DNA of 64,000 bases from Pseudobdellovibrionaceae bacterium (GCA_030158485.1 JAOASS010000004.1:62001-126000); one strand, 5' to 3'. Counted from the stretch's first letter, positions 44,555 to 53,999 are shown. Translations and numbers: made by a program. The notes: generated from the letters alone by a model not told the origin.

Positions 44555-45631
44555 ATGGATATACAACTCAGAGAACAACTTCAAAATAAAGAAACTCAAA
44601 CTTTAGATAACGTAAAATCTTATTATGGTGAATTTTTAAAAACGAATGACGATCTTCAGACTAGTGCCTGTTGCACAGCTGAAGCCATGCCTGCGCACCT
44701 CCGAGCTCTTCTAAAAGAAATTCACAGTGAAGTGCAAGAAAAATTTTATGGATGTGGATCTCCGATTCCCTCTGAACTTGAAGGGCGAACTGTTCTTGAT
44801 TTAGGATCTGGATCTGGTCGCGATTGCTTTCTTCTTTCAAAACTTGTTGGTCCGAATGGAAAAGTTATTGGCATCGATATGACCAACGAACAATTGGCAG
44901 TTGCCCGCAAGCACTTGGATTATCATACTCAGAAATACGGTTACTCAAAACCAAATATCGAATTCAAACAAGGCTACATTGAAGATTTAGAAGGAGCAGG
45001 TATTGCAACCGGATCCATTGATGTTGTTGTTTCAAATTGTGTTTTAAATTTATCTCCCGCAAAAAACAGAGTGTTTGGAGAAATTATGCGAGTTTTAAAA
45101 CCCGGCGGAGAACTTTATTTTTCCGATGTGTTTGCCGATCGTCGGATCCCAGCTGCTCTTGCTGAAGATCCCGTCTTACTTGGCGAATGCCTAGGTGGAG
45201 CTCTTTATATTGAAGATTTTAGAAGACTGATGGCTGAAAAAGGCTGCTTTGACTACAGAGTCGTATCAAAATCTAAACTAGATCTTCAAACTGGGGATAT
45301 TCAAAAGAAAATTGGAATGGTTAACTTTTATTCATTAACAATTCGAGCTTTCAAAATGAACTTAGAAGATCGATGTGAAGACTATGGCCAAGTCGCTTAT
45401 TATTTAGGTACTCTACCTGAAGCTCCACACTCTTTTATTTTAGATGATCATCATAATTTTAAAACTGGTCAGCCACTTCTTGTCTGTAGCAACACAGCCC
45501 AAATGCTGTCAGCATCACGATATGCTAAACATTTTAAAGTACTCGGCGATACTCAAAATCACTACGGACTTTTTGATTGCAATCCTGAAAACTCACAAAG
45601 CGCAAATGGAATGCCAGCTGCTTGCTGCTAG
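44555..45631 (+). CDS. arsM: Arsenite S-adenosylmethionine methyltransferase
   Basis: 358 residues. SAM site VLDLGSGSGRDCFLLSKLVG (about 80-99), then GIDMTNEQLAVARKHLDYH and VVSNCVLNLS, and GELYFSDVFADRRIP. As(III)-binding Cys candidates: ACC (39-40), YGCG (about 67), SNC (about 166) and GEC. The C-terminal domain ends with NGMPAACC. Produces methylated arsenicals, the precursors for ArsS. GAGGGTC lies before ATG 44555. Ends convergently inside the pstB 3' end. Confidence 0.94.
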   Translation: MDIQLREQLQNKETQTLDNVKSYYGEFLKTNDDLQTSACCTAEAMPAHLRALLKEIHSEVQEKFYGCGSPIPSELEGRTVLDLGSGSGRDCFLLSKLVGPNGKVIGIDMTNEQLAVARKHLDYHTQKYGYSKPNIEFKQGYIEDLEGAGIATGSIDVVVSNCVLNLSPAKNRVFGEIMRVLKPGGELYFSDVFADRRIPAALAEDPVLLGECLGGALYIEDFRRLMAEKGCFDYRVVSKSKLDLQTGDIQKKIGMVNFYSLTIRAFKMNLEDRCEDYGQVAYYLGTLPEAPHSFILDDHHNFKTGQPLLVCSNTAQMLSASRYAKHFKVLGDTQNHYGLFDCNPENSQSANGMPAACC

Positions 45632-46455
45632 CCACGAAATCCGCTGATGTATGAAAGCGTCAGCGGATTTTTTGGGTTTTCAAAAATTTCTTTTGTCGGA
45701 CCAAATTCAATTAAACTTCCAGCACCTTCTTGAACCCAAAAGAAGGCAACATAGTCAGCAATACGCTTCGCTTGAGCCAAATTATGAGTCACAACAACAA
45801 CTGTATAGTCTTTACTTAAATCTTTCATAAGATCTTCGACAACGGCGCTTGAAAGGGGATCTAAAGCACTACAGGGTTCGTCCATCAACAAAATTTCTGG
45901 CTCAAGTGCCAAAGCTCGTGCGATACAAAGCCTTTGCTGCTGACCTCCTGAAAGCTGAAGTGCAGACGTTTCAAGTCTGCTTTTGACTTCATCCCAGAGT
46001 CCTACCTTTTTTAATACAAATTCAAGTTTTTCATTCAATATTCTACGGTTTTTCTGACCATGCTCCATTAAAGGTAGAATGATATTTTTACGAATAGAAA
46101 ATGGAAAGGGGCTCGGTTTTTGAAAAATCATCCCAATTTTTTTTCTAAGAGCAACTGTACACGCTCCATTTTTCATCAAATTATTTTGATCAAGCTCAAT
46201 ATGTCCCGAAATTTGGGTATCGGGAATCATTTCAGCTAATCGATTGAGACACATTAAGAAACTTGATTTCCCACAACCAGAAGGTCCCACAATAGCTGTA
46301 ATTTTACCAAAGTGAATCGGCATACTAATATTATGAAAAGCTTTTTTTGCTCGGTAGCTCATGGAAAGCTCATGTGTTTGCAAAAAAGGCTTCGGTGCTA
46401 AATTTTGGTTGTCGAAATTTTCTTTAAAAATCTGTCTTTCATTTTCTGGAATCAT
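45628..46455 (-). CDS. pstB: Phosphate ABC transporter ATPase
   Basis: 275 residues. Walker A AIVGPSGCGKSSFLMCLNRL, Q loop MIFQKPSPFPFSIRKNIILP, signature LSGGQQQRLCIARALA, Walker B LLMDEPCSALDPLS, H loop VVVTHNLAQAKRIADY. The ...FPFSI..N.. pattern is typical of PstB. It overlaps pstA by 4 nt (ATGA). The final gene of an arsR-pstS-pstC-pstA-pstB unit. Confidence 0.95.
   Translation of the reverse strand: MIPENERQIFKENFDNQNLAPKPFLQTHELSMSYRAKKAFHNISMPIHFGKITAIVGPSGCGKSSFLMCLNRLAEMIPDTQISGHIELDQNNLMKNGACTVALRKKIGMIFQKPSPFPFSIRKNIILPLMEHGQKNRRILNEKLEFVLKKVGLWDEVKSRLETSALQLSGGQQQRLCIARALALEPEILLMDEPCSALDPLSSAVVEDLMKDLSKDYTVVVVTHNLAQAKRIADYVAFFWVQEGAGSLIEFGPTKEIFENPKNPLTLSYISGFRG
45637..45676 (+). 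terminator. Terminator of arsM lying within the pstB coding end
   Basis: Perfect 11-bp stem 45637-45647 / 45660-45670 with a T-rich tail (TTTTTTGGG). The stem falls inside the last codons of pstB on the opposite strand. Serves arsM and possibly the pst transcript. Confidence 0.8.
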
Positions 46456-47306
46456 TCGTTCATTACCTTTCGTGCCAATAACCTATCTGCTAAAAACATC
46501 GTGAGCGTATTAAGAAAAAAAAGTAAAATTAAAATAACAAAAACACTTTTGTAAGCATTCGATTCTCCACCCGGCACATTCATTGAAAGATCGTAAATGT
46601 GAACAGATAAAGATCTTCCTGAATCACTAATTGAACTTGGCATTCGATCAACATACCCACTCGTAAAAACAAGAGCCGCCGTCTCAGCGACTGCTCGTCC
46701 AATACCCAAAACAAGTCCTACGACAATTCCAGGAACTGCTAAAGGCAAAATCAAATGATAAAGTTGAGAAAATGTCGATAGCCCCAAAGCCGATGCAGAA
46801 AAGCGATGTTCAGATGGTATCGACCGAATTCCAACTTCAATTGAACGAATTAAAATGGGTAGCACCATGCAGGCTAAAGTTAAGCCGCCTGAAATAATCG
46901 AAAAACCAAGCCCTAAGTAACGGCAAAACAAAGCATTTCCAAAAAGTCCAAAAACAATCGAAGGAACTCCTGCTAAAATATCAAGACTTCTTCTAATGTT
47001 CTGACCTAAAAAACTTTGAGAAGTCGTAAATTCTGTAAGCCAAATGGCAGTTCCAAGACCAATCGGAATGGCAACAAAAAGACAAACACCGACGATCAGT
47101 AAAGTTGAAATAAGAATGGATGAGATTCCACCCGACCTGCCCGAGTTAAGAGGCTCTGATAAAAAGTAGTCCCAGCGAATTGTCGAAAAACCAGGACCAA
47201 CCATTTTATAGATCAAAAAGATCATTGATAAAAGTAACAAAATTGACAGACCCCAAACAATATAAGTCACAAGATATTCAACTTTTGATTGCGCCGATTT
47301 AATCAT
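46452..47306 (-). CDS. pstA: Phosphate ABC transporter permease
   Basis: 284 residues from ATG 47306 (AGGATTTACGTT upstream). Six membrane helices, with the PstA permease loop DILAGVPSIVFGLFGNALFC and GIRSIPSEHRFSASALGLST. Start overlaps the pstC stop by 8 nt. Membrane subunit of the phosphate importer. Confidence 0.94.
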   Translation of the reverse strand: MIKSAQSKVEYLVTYIVWGLSILLLLSMIFLIYKMVGPGFSTIRWDYFLSEPLNSGRSGGISSILISTLLIVGVCLFVAIPIGLGTAIWLTEFTTSQSFLGQNIRRSLDILAGVPSIVFGLFGNALFCRYLGLGFSIISGGLTLACMVLPILIRSIEVGIRSIPSEHRFSASALGLSTFSQLYHLILPLAVPGIVVGLVLGIGRAVAETAALVFTSGYVDRMPSSISDSGRSLSVHIYDLSMNVPGGESNAYKSVFVILILLFFLNTLTMFLADRLLARKVMNE

Positions 47307-48171
47307 AACGTAAATCCTGTTCAAAAAAATCGGCAATAAAAACAAGTCCCACCACTAATATCAGCAATAAAAGACCACTTACGAATAGAGCAGATCGGTG
47401 CTGTCCCGTGGCGTACGCCATTTCAAGAGCCATATTTGCCGTCAAAGTTCGAACTGGGTCAAAAAAACTTTTGGGAAGCTGAACAACATTTCCACAAACC
47501 ATCAAAATAGCCATCGTTTCACCAAGAGCTCGTCCAATTTGCAAAATAAATCCGGCAAAGAGATTTTTTCTAGCTGCTGGAAAAACAATTTTATATATTA
47601 TGCTCCACTTTGAAAAACCCAGTGCCGAAGCACTTTTTAATTGTGATTTTGATGTTGTTCGAAATATCGCATCCGCCGTCATCGCCATTGTTGGCAAAAT
47701 CATAATCGTTAAAATAATAATTCCCGATATTAAACTAGCTCCGGGTGGGCGCAAAGAGCCTATCCAAGGAACTAAAAATACAAGCCCCCAAAAACCGTAA
47801 ACAACTGAAGGAATCCCAGCTAATAAATCAATACAACGTCGATAAAACCACGCCAAACTTTGTGGGGCATAGAAGTTACAAAATACACCGACTAAAATTC
47901 CCAACGGAGCGGCTAGCAAAGCAGCCCCAAATGCCGCGAGCAGGCTCGCCGCTAGCATCGGAACTAAATTAAAAAGTCCTTCTTTGGGATACCAGGATGC
48001 GTCTGTAAAAAAAGAAAGCCCGCCTATCTCTTGTATGACAGAACTGGATTCAAAAACGATGAAAAGCAAAATAAGCAAAGACAAAGCTCCGCCTATTAAT
48101 GAAAGACTTCTTAAAGTCCAAAGCAAAAAGAAATCATTTCTTTGCGGGGACAAAGTATTGCTGTTGAACAA
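47299..48171 (-). CDS. pstC: Phosphate ABC transporter permease
   Basis: 290 residues from TTG 48171 with AGAGGTG 7 nt upstream; it overlaps the end of pstS by 38 bp. Six helices; cytoplasmic loop LKSASALGFSKWSIIYKIVF and PxxxxG motifs (CIDLLAGIPSVVYGFWGLVF). Normal for PstC. Confidence 0.93.
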   Translation of the reverse strand: MFNSNTLSPQRNDFFLLWTLRSLSLIGGALSLLILLFIVFESSSVIQEIGGLSFFTDASWYPKEGLFNLVPMLAASLLAAFGAALLAAPLGILVGVFCNFYAPQSLAWFYRRCIDLLAGIPSVVYGFWGLVFLVPWIGSLRPPGASLISGIIILTIMILPTMAMTADAIFRTTSKSQLKSASALGFSKWSIIYKIVFPAARKNLFAGFILQIGRALGETMAILMVCGNVVQLPKSFFDPVRTLTANMALEMAYATGQHRSALFVSGLLLLILVVGLVFIADFFEQDLRYD

Positions 48172-48952
48172 GGGTATTCACCTCTGATGATGTTGCAAAT
48201 TCAATAAATTTCTTTTGAAGCCCTTCAGGACTGGCTTTGGTTACCAAATTAAGAGGTCTTGATAAGGGGTACAGGCCTAACTTAATATTTTCTGTCGTAG
48301 CCAAAACTCCAGACATTGAAAGCAACTTGATCGGGGTTCCTAATTCAACATTGTATTCTGCTGCGCCGATCGATACATAACCTATCGCATTTGTATTTCC
48401 AGAAACTGTTTTAATCCCTTGTTCGTTATCTCCGATCACGACACTGGCTTTAATTTCGCTATTTTTAAGTTTAAAATATTGTTCAAAAAGCTCCAACGTT
48501 GACCGTCCTTCTGCTTTATTTACAACTGTAATGGCCGCGTCTAATCCGCCGACTTGTTTCCAGTTCTTGATTTCGCCTTTAAAAATTTGGATAATTTGCT
48601 GATCTGTTAGTTTTACAACAGGATTATTTTTATTTAAAATAATACAAATTCCATCTAAAGCGACAACATAATTTTTCAAATCACTTTCTTCTGGCTTTAA
48701 TCCCCTTGATGCCATTCCGATATCGGCAAGCCCGGAACGAGCATCTGATAATCCACGGGATGATCCACCACTTTGAACATCGATACGCACTCCAGGATTC
48801 TTTTTTTCAAATGCTTTAGCAATTTCAAGCATTAAAGGGGCCACCGTACTTGAACCCGTTATGATGAGCTTCTGCTCGGAAGCGATGACCCGATTAAAAG
48901 GTAAAAATAAAATCAATGCCATGATTAATTGAATTGTTAATTTTTCTTTCAT
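48134..48952 (-). CDS. pstS: Phosphate-binding protein of the ABC transporter
   Basis: 272 residues, signal peptide ending VIASEQK. Phosphate-contacting motifs ITGSSTVAPLMLEIAKAF and DVQSGGSSRGLSDARSGLAD, TVVNKAEGRSTLELFEQYF, and VSIGAAEY. Gene order arsR-pstS-pstC-pstA-pstB with ATGA coupling to arsR at 48949-48952. A binding protein regulated by arsenic might be selective for phosphate over arsenate; this is an inference. Confidence 0.94.
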   Translation of the reverse strand: MKEKLTIQLIMALILFLPFNRVIASEQKLIITGSSTVAPLMLEIAKAFEKKNPGVRIDVQSGGSSRGLSDARSGLADIGMASRGLKPEESDLKNYVVALDGICIILNKNNPVVKLTDQQIIQIFKGEIKNWKQVGGLDAAITVVNKAEGRSTLELFEQYFKLKNSEIKASVVIGDNEQGIKTVSGNTNAIGYVSIGAAEYNVELGTPIKLLSMSGVLATTENIKLGLYPLSRPLNLVTKASPEGLQKKFIEFATSSEVNTLVQQQYFVPAKK

Positions 48953-49275
48953 TTTGATAAATCCTTATTTTTTTTGGGAAAATTAAGACTACAACATCCC
49001 AGATTGATAGTTTGTGCTTGAGAGTTGCTTAAAATTTCAGGTGAAGTCTGATAAAGTACAGATTTTCCATTTCTCTCTGAAAAAACCAAACCTGCATCTC
49101 TTAAAATTTTAAGATGGTGAGATAACAAACTTTGTTCAACTAAAATTTTTTGATTAATTTGCGATACGGTTTTTGATTCTTCTATGATTTCCTGAATAAT
49201 CATCATCCTTGTCTCATCCGCTAGAACTTTCAGCTGATGAACACAATTTTTGATGGAATTTTTAGATTTCTTCAT
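48949..49275 (-). CDS. arsR: ArsR-family transcription regulator
   Basis: 108 residues from ATG 49275 (GTG 49281 and TTG 49278 are alternative starts). Winged-helix domain LADETRMMIIQEIIEE and VEQSLLSHHLKILRDAGLVF. The classic alpha-3 ELCVCDL metal site is missing; candidate As(III) ligands are C13 and the C-terminal INLGCCSLNF. A perfect 30-bp palindrome lies just upstream. It is co-transcribed with pstSCAB, suggesting that derepression on arsenite switches on this transporter. Confidence 0.9.
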   Translation of the reverse strand: MKKSKNSIKNCVHQLKVLADETRMMIIQEIIEESKTVSQINQKILVEQSLLSHHLKILRDAGLVFSERNGKSVLYQTSPEILSNSQAQTINLGCCSLNFPKKNKDLSK

Positions 49276-49301
49276 CAACACCTGTTTTTAATATGAATTC
49301 A

Positions 49302-49331
49302 AGCTCATATGAATTCATATTCATATGAGCT
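49302..49331. promoter_or_regulatory. Perfect palindromic operator of arsR-pst
   Basis: 13-bp arms AGCTCATATGAAT and ATTCATATGAGCT around TCAT. It is 27 nt upstream of the arsR start, the position expected for an ArsR/SmtB operator, between arsR and the flavoprotein at 49494, so it may control both directions. Confidence 0.75.
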
Positions 49332-49493
49332 TTATCATAAGAACAGGATCCCACCGACATAAAGACATTTAATTTGAAAACCCGTTTTGACGCGGCCCAA
49401 AAAAAATCCTTATTCAATTTCTAGACCTTGATGTTGAACCCGCTCCATTTAATGACTACTCTTTTCTGAACATGATGATCGGATTAGTTTTTT

Positions 49494-50609
49494 ATGAGCT
49501 CAAAAAAAAATATCTTGCTCGTCGGGGGTGGCCACTCAAACATTCAAGTTCTCCATTCATTATCTAAAATAGATCGCTCTTTATTCAAATTAACTTTAAT
49601 CTCAGAATATGCTCGGTTTCCATATTCCGGAATGATACCTGGTTATTTTGCAGGTTTGTATCCAATCGAAAAATTAGAATTTGATTTGAGGGAAATTTGC
49701 AACCGATTTGATTATCAATTTATTGAAGATCAAGCTATTCGCATCAATTCAGAAACCCAACAAGTTGAAACCGCAAAAGGTCATTATATAAAATTTGACA
49801 TTTGCTCTTTAAATCTAGGTATTGTCCCAACTAAAATTAGTTCTAATAAGATGGAAATGCAGAATATTTTTTACTTGAAGCCCACTTCAAAAGCTTGTCT
49901 CGATTGGGAAAAAATTAAAAGTAGTTTTAATCCTCAATCTCAAAAACTTGACTTAACCATTGTAGGCGGCGGTGCCGCTGCTTTTGAAATTGCGATCGCA
50001 TGCCGACAGGCTTTTGGGCCTTTAAATACTCAAATTAAAATCATAACGGGTCTCCATGGCCTCTTGAAAAGTCAAAATAGAAAAACTCAAATCCAAGCAA
50101 AAAAAGCACTTTTGCGTCACAACATTGAAATTTTCGAAAACGTCAGAGTCACCGATATAAATGCCAACCAAATTTTTTTAAGCGACGGTAGACGACTTCC
50201 AAGACAAATATGCTTTGTGAGCACTTCTGCCAAAGGGTCTGTTTTTTTTGAAGAGTCTCAGCTACCCGTGACGCCCGAAGGCTTTGTCCACGTGAAAAAG
50301 AACCTTCTTGTTGAAGGTTCTCAAAATATTTTTGCATCGGGTGACTGCTGCCATTTCCTTTCAAAACCCCTTCCAAAAGCCGGAGTTTTTGCTGTCCGCG
50401 AGGGGCCGATTCTTTCAAAAAATATAATTTCATTAATAAAAAATGAAAACGTCTTAACCGACTACAAACCACAGGCCAACTTTCTCACAATATTGGTTTC
50501 TGGAAAAATGCAAGCAATCGCATCTTACAAGAATTTTTCTTACGAAGGAAAGTTTGCTTGGCTTTTAAAGAATTATATCGATCTCAAGTTTATGAGTTGC
50601 TTCAAATAG
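49494..50609 (+). CDS. FAD/NAD-dependent oxidoreductase (SelD N-domain/NDH-2-like)
   Basis: 371 residues. FAD motif ILLVGGGHSNIQVLHSLSKI at the start, ISEYARFPYSGMIPGYFAG, second Rossmann site LTIVGGGAAAFEIAIACRQA, and NIFASGDCCHFLS with PKAGVFAVREGP. This matches the flavoprotein module seen fused to selenide-water dikinase or free-standing in arsenic and selenium gene clusters. Donor and acceptor unknown. Divergent from arsR, sharing the palindrome region; probably part of the arsenic island. Confidence 0.8.
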   Translation: MSSKKNILLVGGGHSNIQVLHSLSKIDRSLFKLTLISEYARFPYSGMIPGYFAGLYPIEKLEFDLREICNRFDYQFIEDQAIRINSETQQVETAKGHYIKFDICSLNLGIVPTKISSNKMEMQNIFYLKPTSKACLDWEKIKSSFNPQSQKLDLTIVGGGAAAFEIAIACRQAFGPLNTQIKIITGLHGLLKSQNRKTQIQAKKALLRHNIEIFENVRVTDINANQIFLSDGRRLPRQICFVSTSAKGSVFFEESQLPVTPEGFVHVKKNLLVEGSQNIFASGDCCHFLSKPLPKAGVFAVREGPILSKNIISLIKNENVLTDYKPQANFLTILVSGKMQAIASYKNFSYEGKFAWLLKNYIDLKFMSCFK

Positions 50610-50684
50610 ATAGTTCTATTTGGCCCGAGCAATTGAATTCTAGCTACACAGATTCCATCTGAACCTGTGCATTTCAAGTTATCT

Positions 50685-51203
50685 TTAGATTCCAGAAGGA
50701 AGATCTGGATTTTCTGGATTGTATCGAGATGGATACTCGTTAAGCTCATCTTGGTCACGACATGGAGATCCGTAGTCTTCACAAGTGTACCAATGACGCT
50801 TATCTTGCGATCCTGACGATTCCGCATAGGGATCGGTTACGTCAACTCGTGCGCTCTCAAGATTTTTACAGCTTGGGCGACCCTTTTTATTAAATCCTGT
50901 ACACTCTTTATAAAACTTTAATGGAACAGTCTCGCCCAATAGTTCACAACGAGAATTTCGGCACTGATACTGAGCCATTCCGTACTCGTAACGATGCACA
51001 CCCCATCGTGCGATATAGTACTTTCTTAAAATCGTAAAGCCGCTCTTTTTTTCAACTAGCTCTGGAGCTGTCTGCGCAATCACAATATGTTTGTAAACAC
51101 CCCCAACCGTTTTAAGCCTAGGCAAACTGATTTTTTGGGTGGCTCCATAAACTGTTAAAGCTGTTAACAAAAAGAAAAAACTTACAATAGAAACGTTCTT
51201 CAT
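50685..51203 (-). CDS. Secreted protein with several Cys, unknown
   Basis: 172 residues from ATG 51203 (AAAGGATACGGCG upstream), with a signal peptide (VSIVSFFFLLTALTVYGA). Mature domain has YYIARWGVHRYEYGMAQYQC, NSRCELL, KECTG, PSCKN and WYTCEDYGSPCRDQDE, seven Cys in all. No family recognised. Confidence 0.6.
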   Translation of the reverse strand: MKNVSIVSFFFLLTALTVYGATQKISLPRLKTVGGVYKHIVIAQTAPELVEKKSGFTILRKYYIARWGVHRYEYGMAQYQCRNSRCELLGETVPLKFYKECTGFNKKGRPSCKNLESARVDVTDPYAESSGSQDKRHWYTCEDYGSPCRDQDELNEYPSRYNPENPDLPSGI

Positions 51204-51341
51204 CGCCGTATCCTTTATTGAGTTGCAACCTGCATTTACCGGTCTACTTGCCTTATTCATATAGCAAAATTGAAGCCGATTCTATGCGGCAATTTTATAT
51301 CTCATGACAAGCCACATGAGCTATGAAAACATTTCAAACTT

Positions 51342-52382
51342 ATGAATAGATTCTTCGAACTTAACAAATCCCTCGTTTTGACTCTTCTTATGGCTTCTCT
51401 GGTCGTCCCGTTTATTTGGATTCTCTACCCTTTTTGGCTCACGATCATTTTAGGTTTAGTTTTTGCTGTCAGTTTAGAGCCTCTTCTAAGCTGGTTAGAA
51501 AAAAAAATGAAAACTACTTCAAATTGGGCTCTCGTTTTGATGTTGGTTACGCTGACAATGCTTTTTATTGTGCCCTTTGCTTTTGTTCTTATAAAAGGAA
51601 CTCAAGCCTTATGGATTCAATTGCAAAAGCTGACAACACCAGAGTCTCTCGAACTACTCAAAATTTATCAAAAAGATTTCATATCCCAACTTGTGCTTTT
51701 GAAAAACTATGGAATAGATACGGATGTCATACAAGAAACTCTGTGGAACGCTGGCCAAAAAGCAGGCACATTTATGACAAGTCAGTTGGGTGAAATTTTA
51801 TCTCAGATTCCAGAATCAATTCTTTTATTTCTTGTCCTTATTCTCTCAATCATTTCTTTCCTTATGATGAGACGAGATATCTCAATAAAAATTAAAAAAG
51901 TGACTTGGATTTCGACTGAAGGACGGCAAATACTAATTCAAAAATTTGTCACCTGCTGCCGATCCGTCGTCGTGAGTACAATTGTGACCGGTGTGCTTCA
52001 AGCCAGCATAACAACAATTGGGGCCTGGATTTTCACTGACTACAATGGACTCCTCGTTTTCTTTATCACTTTTATTTTATCTTTTATTCCTGTTATTGGA
52101 GCTGGGCCAGTTTCTCTTGTGATGGCTCTTATTGCTTTTGCAGGATCTCATATTGGAAGTGGAATTGGGCTTATGGTCTTTTTCGCTGTCACTTCAATTG
52201 CTGATAATATTATCCGCCCCTGGCTTCTTGCCGGCTCAACAGAAATTCCCTCGATATGGGCCCTTTTTTGTACAATTGGAGCTGTTGTCACTTTTGGCTT
52301 ACCGGGCCTTATTATTGGCCCCTTGATCGGAGCACTCACGATAGAGCTCTTGCCAATCTTGGCAGAAGAATACAAAAAATAA
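51342..52382 (+). CDS. AI-2E/PerM-family transporter
   Basis: 346 residues, eight membrane helices with the long central soluble part of this family (about 90-160). Late conserved region FVTCCRSVVVSTIVTGVLQA, FIPVIGAGPV and FGLPGLIIGPLIGALTIELL are the diagnostic C-terminal motifs (PF01594). The substrate is unknown. Confidence 0.85.
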   Translation: MNRFFELNKSLVLTLLMASLVVPFIWILYPFWLTIILGLVFAVSLEPLLSWLEKKMKTTSNWALVLMLVTLTMLFIVPFAFVLIKGTQALWIQLQKLTTPESLELLKIYQKDFISQLVLLKNYGIDTDVIQETLWNAGQKAGTFMTSQLGEILSQIPESILLFLVLILSIISFLMMRRDISIKIKKVTWISTEGRQILIQKFVTCCRSVVVSTIVTGVLQASITTIGAWIFTDYNGLLVFFITFILSFIPVIGAGPVSLVMALIAFAGSHIGSGIGLMVFFAVTSIADNIIRPWLLAGSTEIPSIWALFCTIGAVVTFGLPGLIIGPLIGALTIELLPILAEEYKK

Positions 52383-52423
52383 CTTTTCAAAAGTCTGCCG
52401 CGCGATACCGTTCGGCGACAAAT

Positions 52424-53827
52424 TCAAGTTCTTTTATAATCATCTTGATAACGAACGATATCATCTTCACCAAAATAAGAGCCTAGCTGCACTTCAACAA
52501 ATTCTAAAATATCAGATGTTGTATTGCGGATTCGATGTTTTGCACCGAGTGGGATAAAAACGTGAGAGCCCGCTTTAACGGGGATGATCTCGTCATTTAA
52601 AACAACTTCTCCTGCACCTTTTGTAATGATCCAATGCTCAGCCCGCTGAGCATGTGACTGATAAGAAATTTGCGAATTGGCCCCTACTTTAATTAATTTT
52701 GATTTGAAATTCGGTTGATCTCGTAAAATTTCAAATTGCCCCCAAGGTCTCTCCTCAAAAGTATTTTGCTCAACTAATTGAGGCTGAGTCTGACTGAGCA
52801 TTTCAACAATTTTTCGCACATTTTGCGTTGATCCCTTTTCTGAAATCAAAAGTCCATCAGGAGTATCAACCACAATTAAATTATTAACATCGACAAAACT
52901 AATTGTTCGACCTGTTTGAGAAAAAACAAAGTTGTTGTTAGCGTTATGAGCAAGGTCTGTGCTCACGACAGTCGCCCCAATTTCATTTTGACCTAATGCT
53001 CGGTAGTGAGCCGCAACAGCATCCCAACTTCCCACATCGTTCCAACCAAGATCAACCGGAACAACCGAAAGCTCGGATTCACCTAGCTTTTCCATAATAG
53101 CGTAATCGATACTTAAATTTTTAAACTCTTGATAAATTTCTTTTAAATTTGAAAAATCTGATTTTAAATTTTGAACAATATTCCACATTTCAGGCTGATG
53201 AGTCTTAAAAGACTTCAAAAAGATTTCAACTGTCCCAACAAAAATACCCGCATTCCAAAGATATTCTTTTGATGCCAGAAATTGATTCGCTTTTTCTAAG
53301 TCGGGCTTTTCGTGAAACTTGACGACTCCAAAAACTTTAGAATCAAGAGACAGATTTTTTTTGGTTTTTTGGATGTAACCGTAACCCGTTTCAGGATAAG
53401 TAGGCCGAACTCCTAAAATAACAATTCGCCCCGACAGGGCGGATTTTTCTGCTACTTTCACAGCTTGAATGAACTCATCCTCATCTTGAATCAAATGATC
53501 TGCAGGAAAAAAACCGACACATTCTTTTTCAAGTCCTTTTTGCGCAAGCCCCCAGCAGCTGACAAGCACTGCTGGAGCCGTATTTTTGGCCATGGGCTCA
53601 TAGATAATTTGCTCGACAGAAACCTGTGATTTTTTAACGTGAATTTCAGTTAATGACTTCAGCTCTTGATTTGTGACGATGTCAGGATTTCCTAGCTTTG
53701 CCACCCTCTTCAGAGTCAGAGTTTGAAGTGAATCAGCAAAGATTTCACAAAACTGCTTGGGAAATTTTTTTCTCGAGACCGGCCAAAGTCGTGTGCCGCT
53801 CCCACCAGATAAAACAACAGGTTTCAT
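52424..53827 (-). CDS. manC: Mannose-1-phosphate guanylyltransferase / mannose-6-phosphate isomerase
   Basis: 467 residues, the bifunctional size. The N-terminal nucleotidyltransferase begins VVLSGGSGTRLWPVSRKKFP and includes LGWNDVGSWDAV; the C-terminal cupin isomerase starts NTFEERPWGQFEILRDQP and ends HRIRNTTSDILEFVEVQLG with SHAQRAEHW holding metal ligands. Makes GDP-mannose. Site GGAGAAATTGTATC before ATG. Divergent from the aminotransferase. Confidence 0.95.
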   Translation of the reverse strand: MKPVVLSGGSGTRLWPVSRKKFPKQFCEIFADSLQTLTLKRVAKLGNPDIVTNQELKSLTEIHVKKSQVSVEQIIYEPMAKNTAPAVLVSCWGLAQKGLEKECVGFFPADHLIQDEDEFIQAVKVAEKSALSGRIVILGVRPTYPETGYGYIQKTKKNLSLDSKVFGVVKFHEKPDLEKANQFLASKEYLWNAGIFVGTVEIFLKSFKTHQPEMWNIVQNLKSDFSNLKEIYQEFKNLSIDYAIMEKLGESELSVVPVDLGWNDVGSWDAVAAHYRALGQNEIGATVVSTDLAHNANNNFVFSQTGRTISFVDVNNLIVVDTPDGLLISEKGSTQNVRKIVEMLSQTQPQLVEQNTFEERPWGQFEILRDQPNFKSKLIKVGANSQISYQSHAQRAEHWIITKGAGEVVLNDEIIPVKAGSHVFIPLGAKHRIRNTTSDILEFVEVQLGSYFGEDDIVRYQDDYKRT

Positions 53828-53999
53828 GATACAATTTCTCCAGATTTTGAGGTCTCAAAACACAATATTGGGTTATTCAAACCACACTTCCATGAGGCCT
53901 CAAAGCAACAAACTTGATTCGACTTGTCAAGAGTCTGTTTGGACCTCCCGCTTGAACAAAAAAAAAGGCATACTAGAAGTCTCTCGAAGGAGTGTGAAT

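Noticed and set aside
50299-50321. 9-bp inverted repeat with loop TTGTT in the flavoprotein gene
   Set aside because: Short, within codons for a common KNLLVEGSQNIFASGDC context, no T tract; likely chance.
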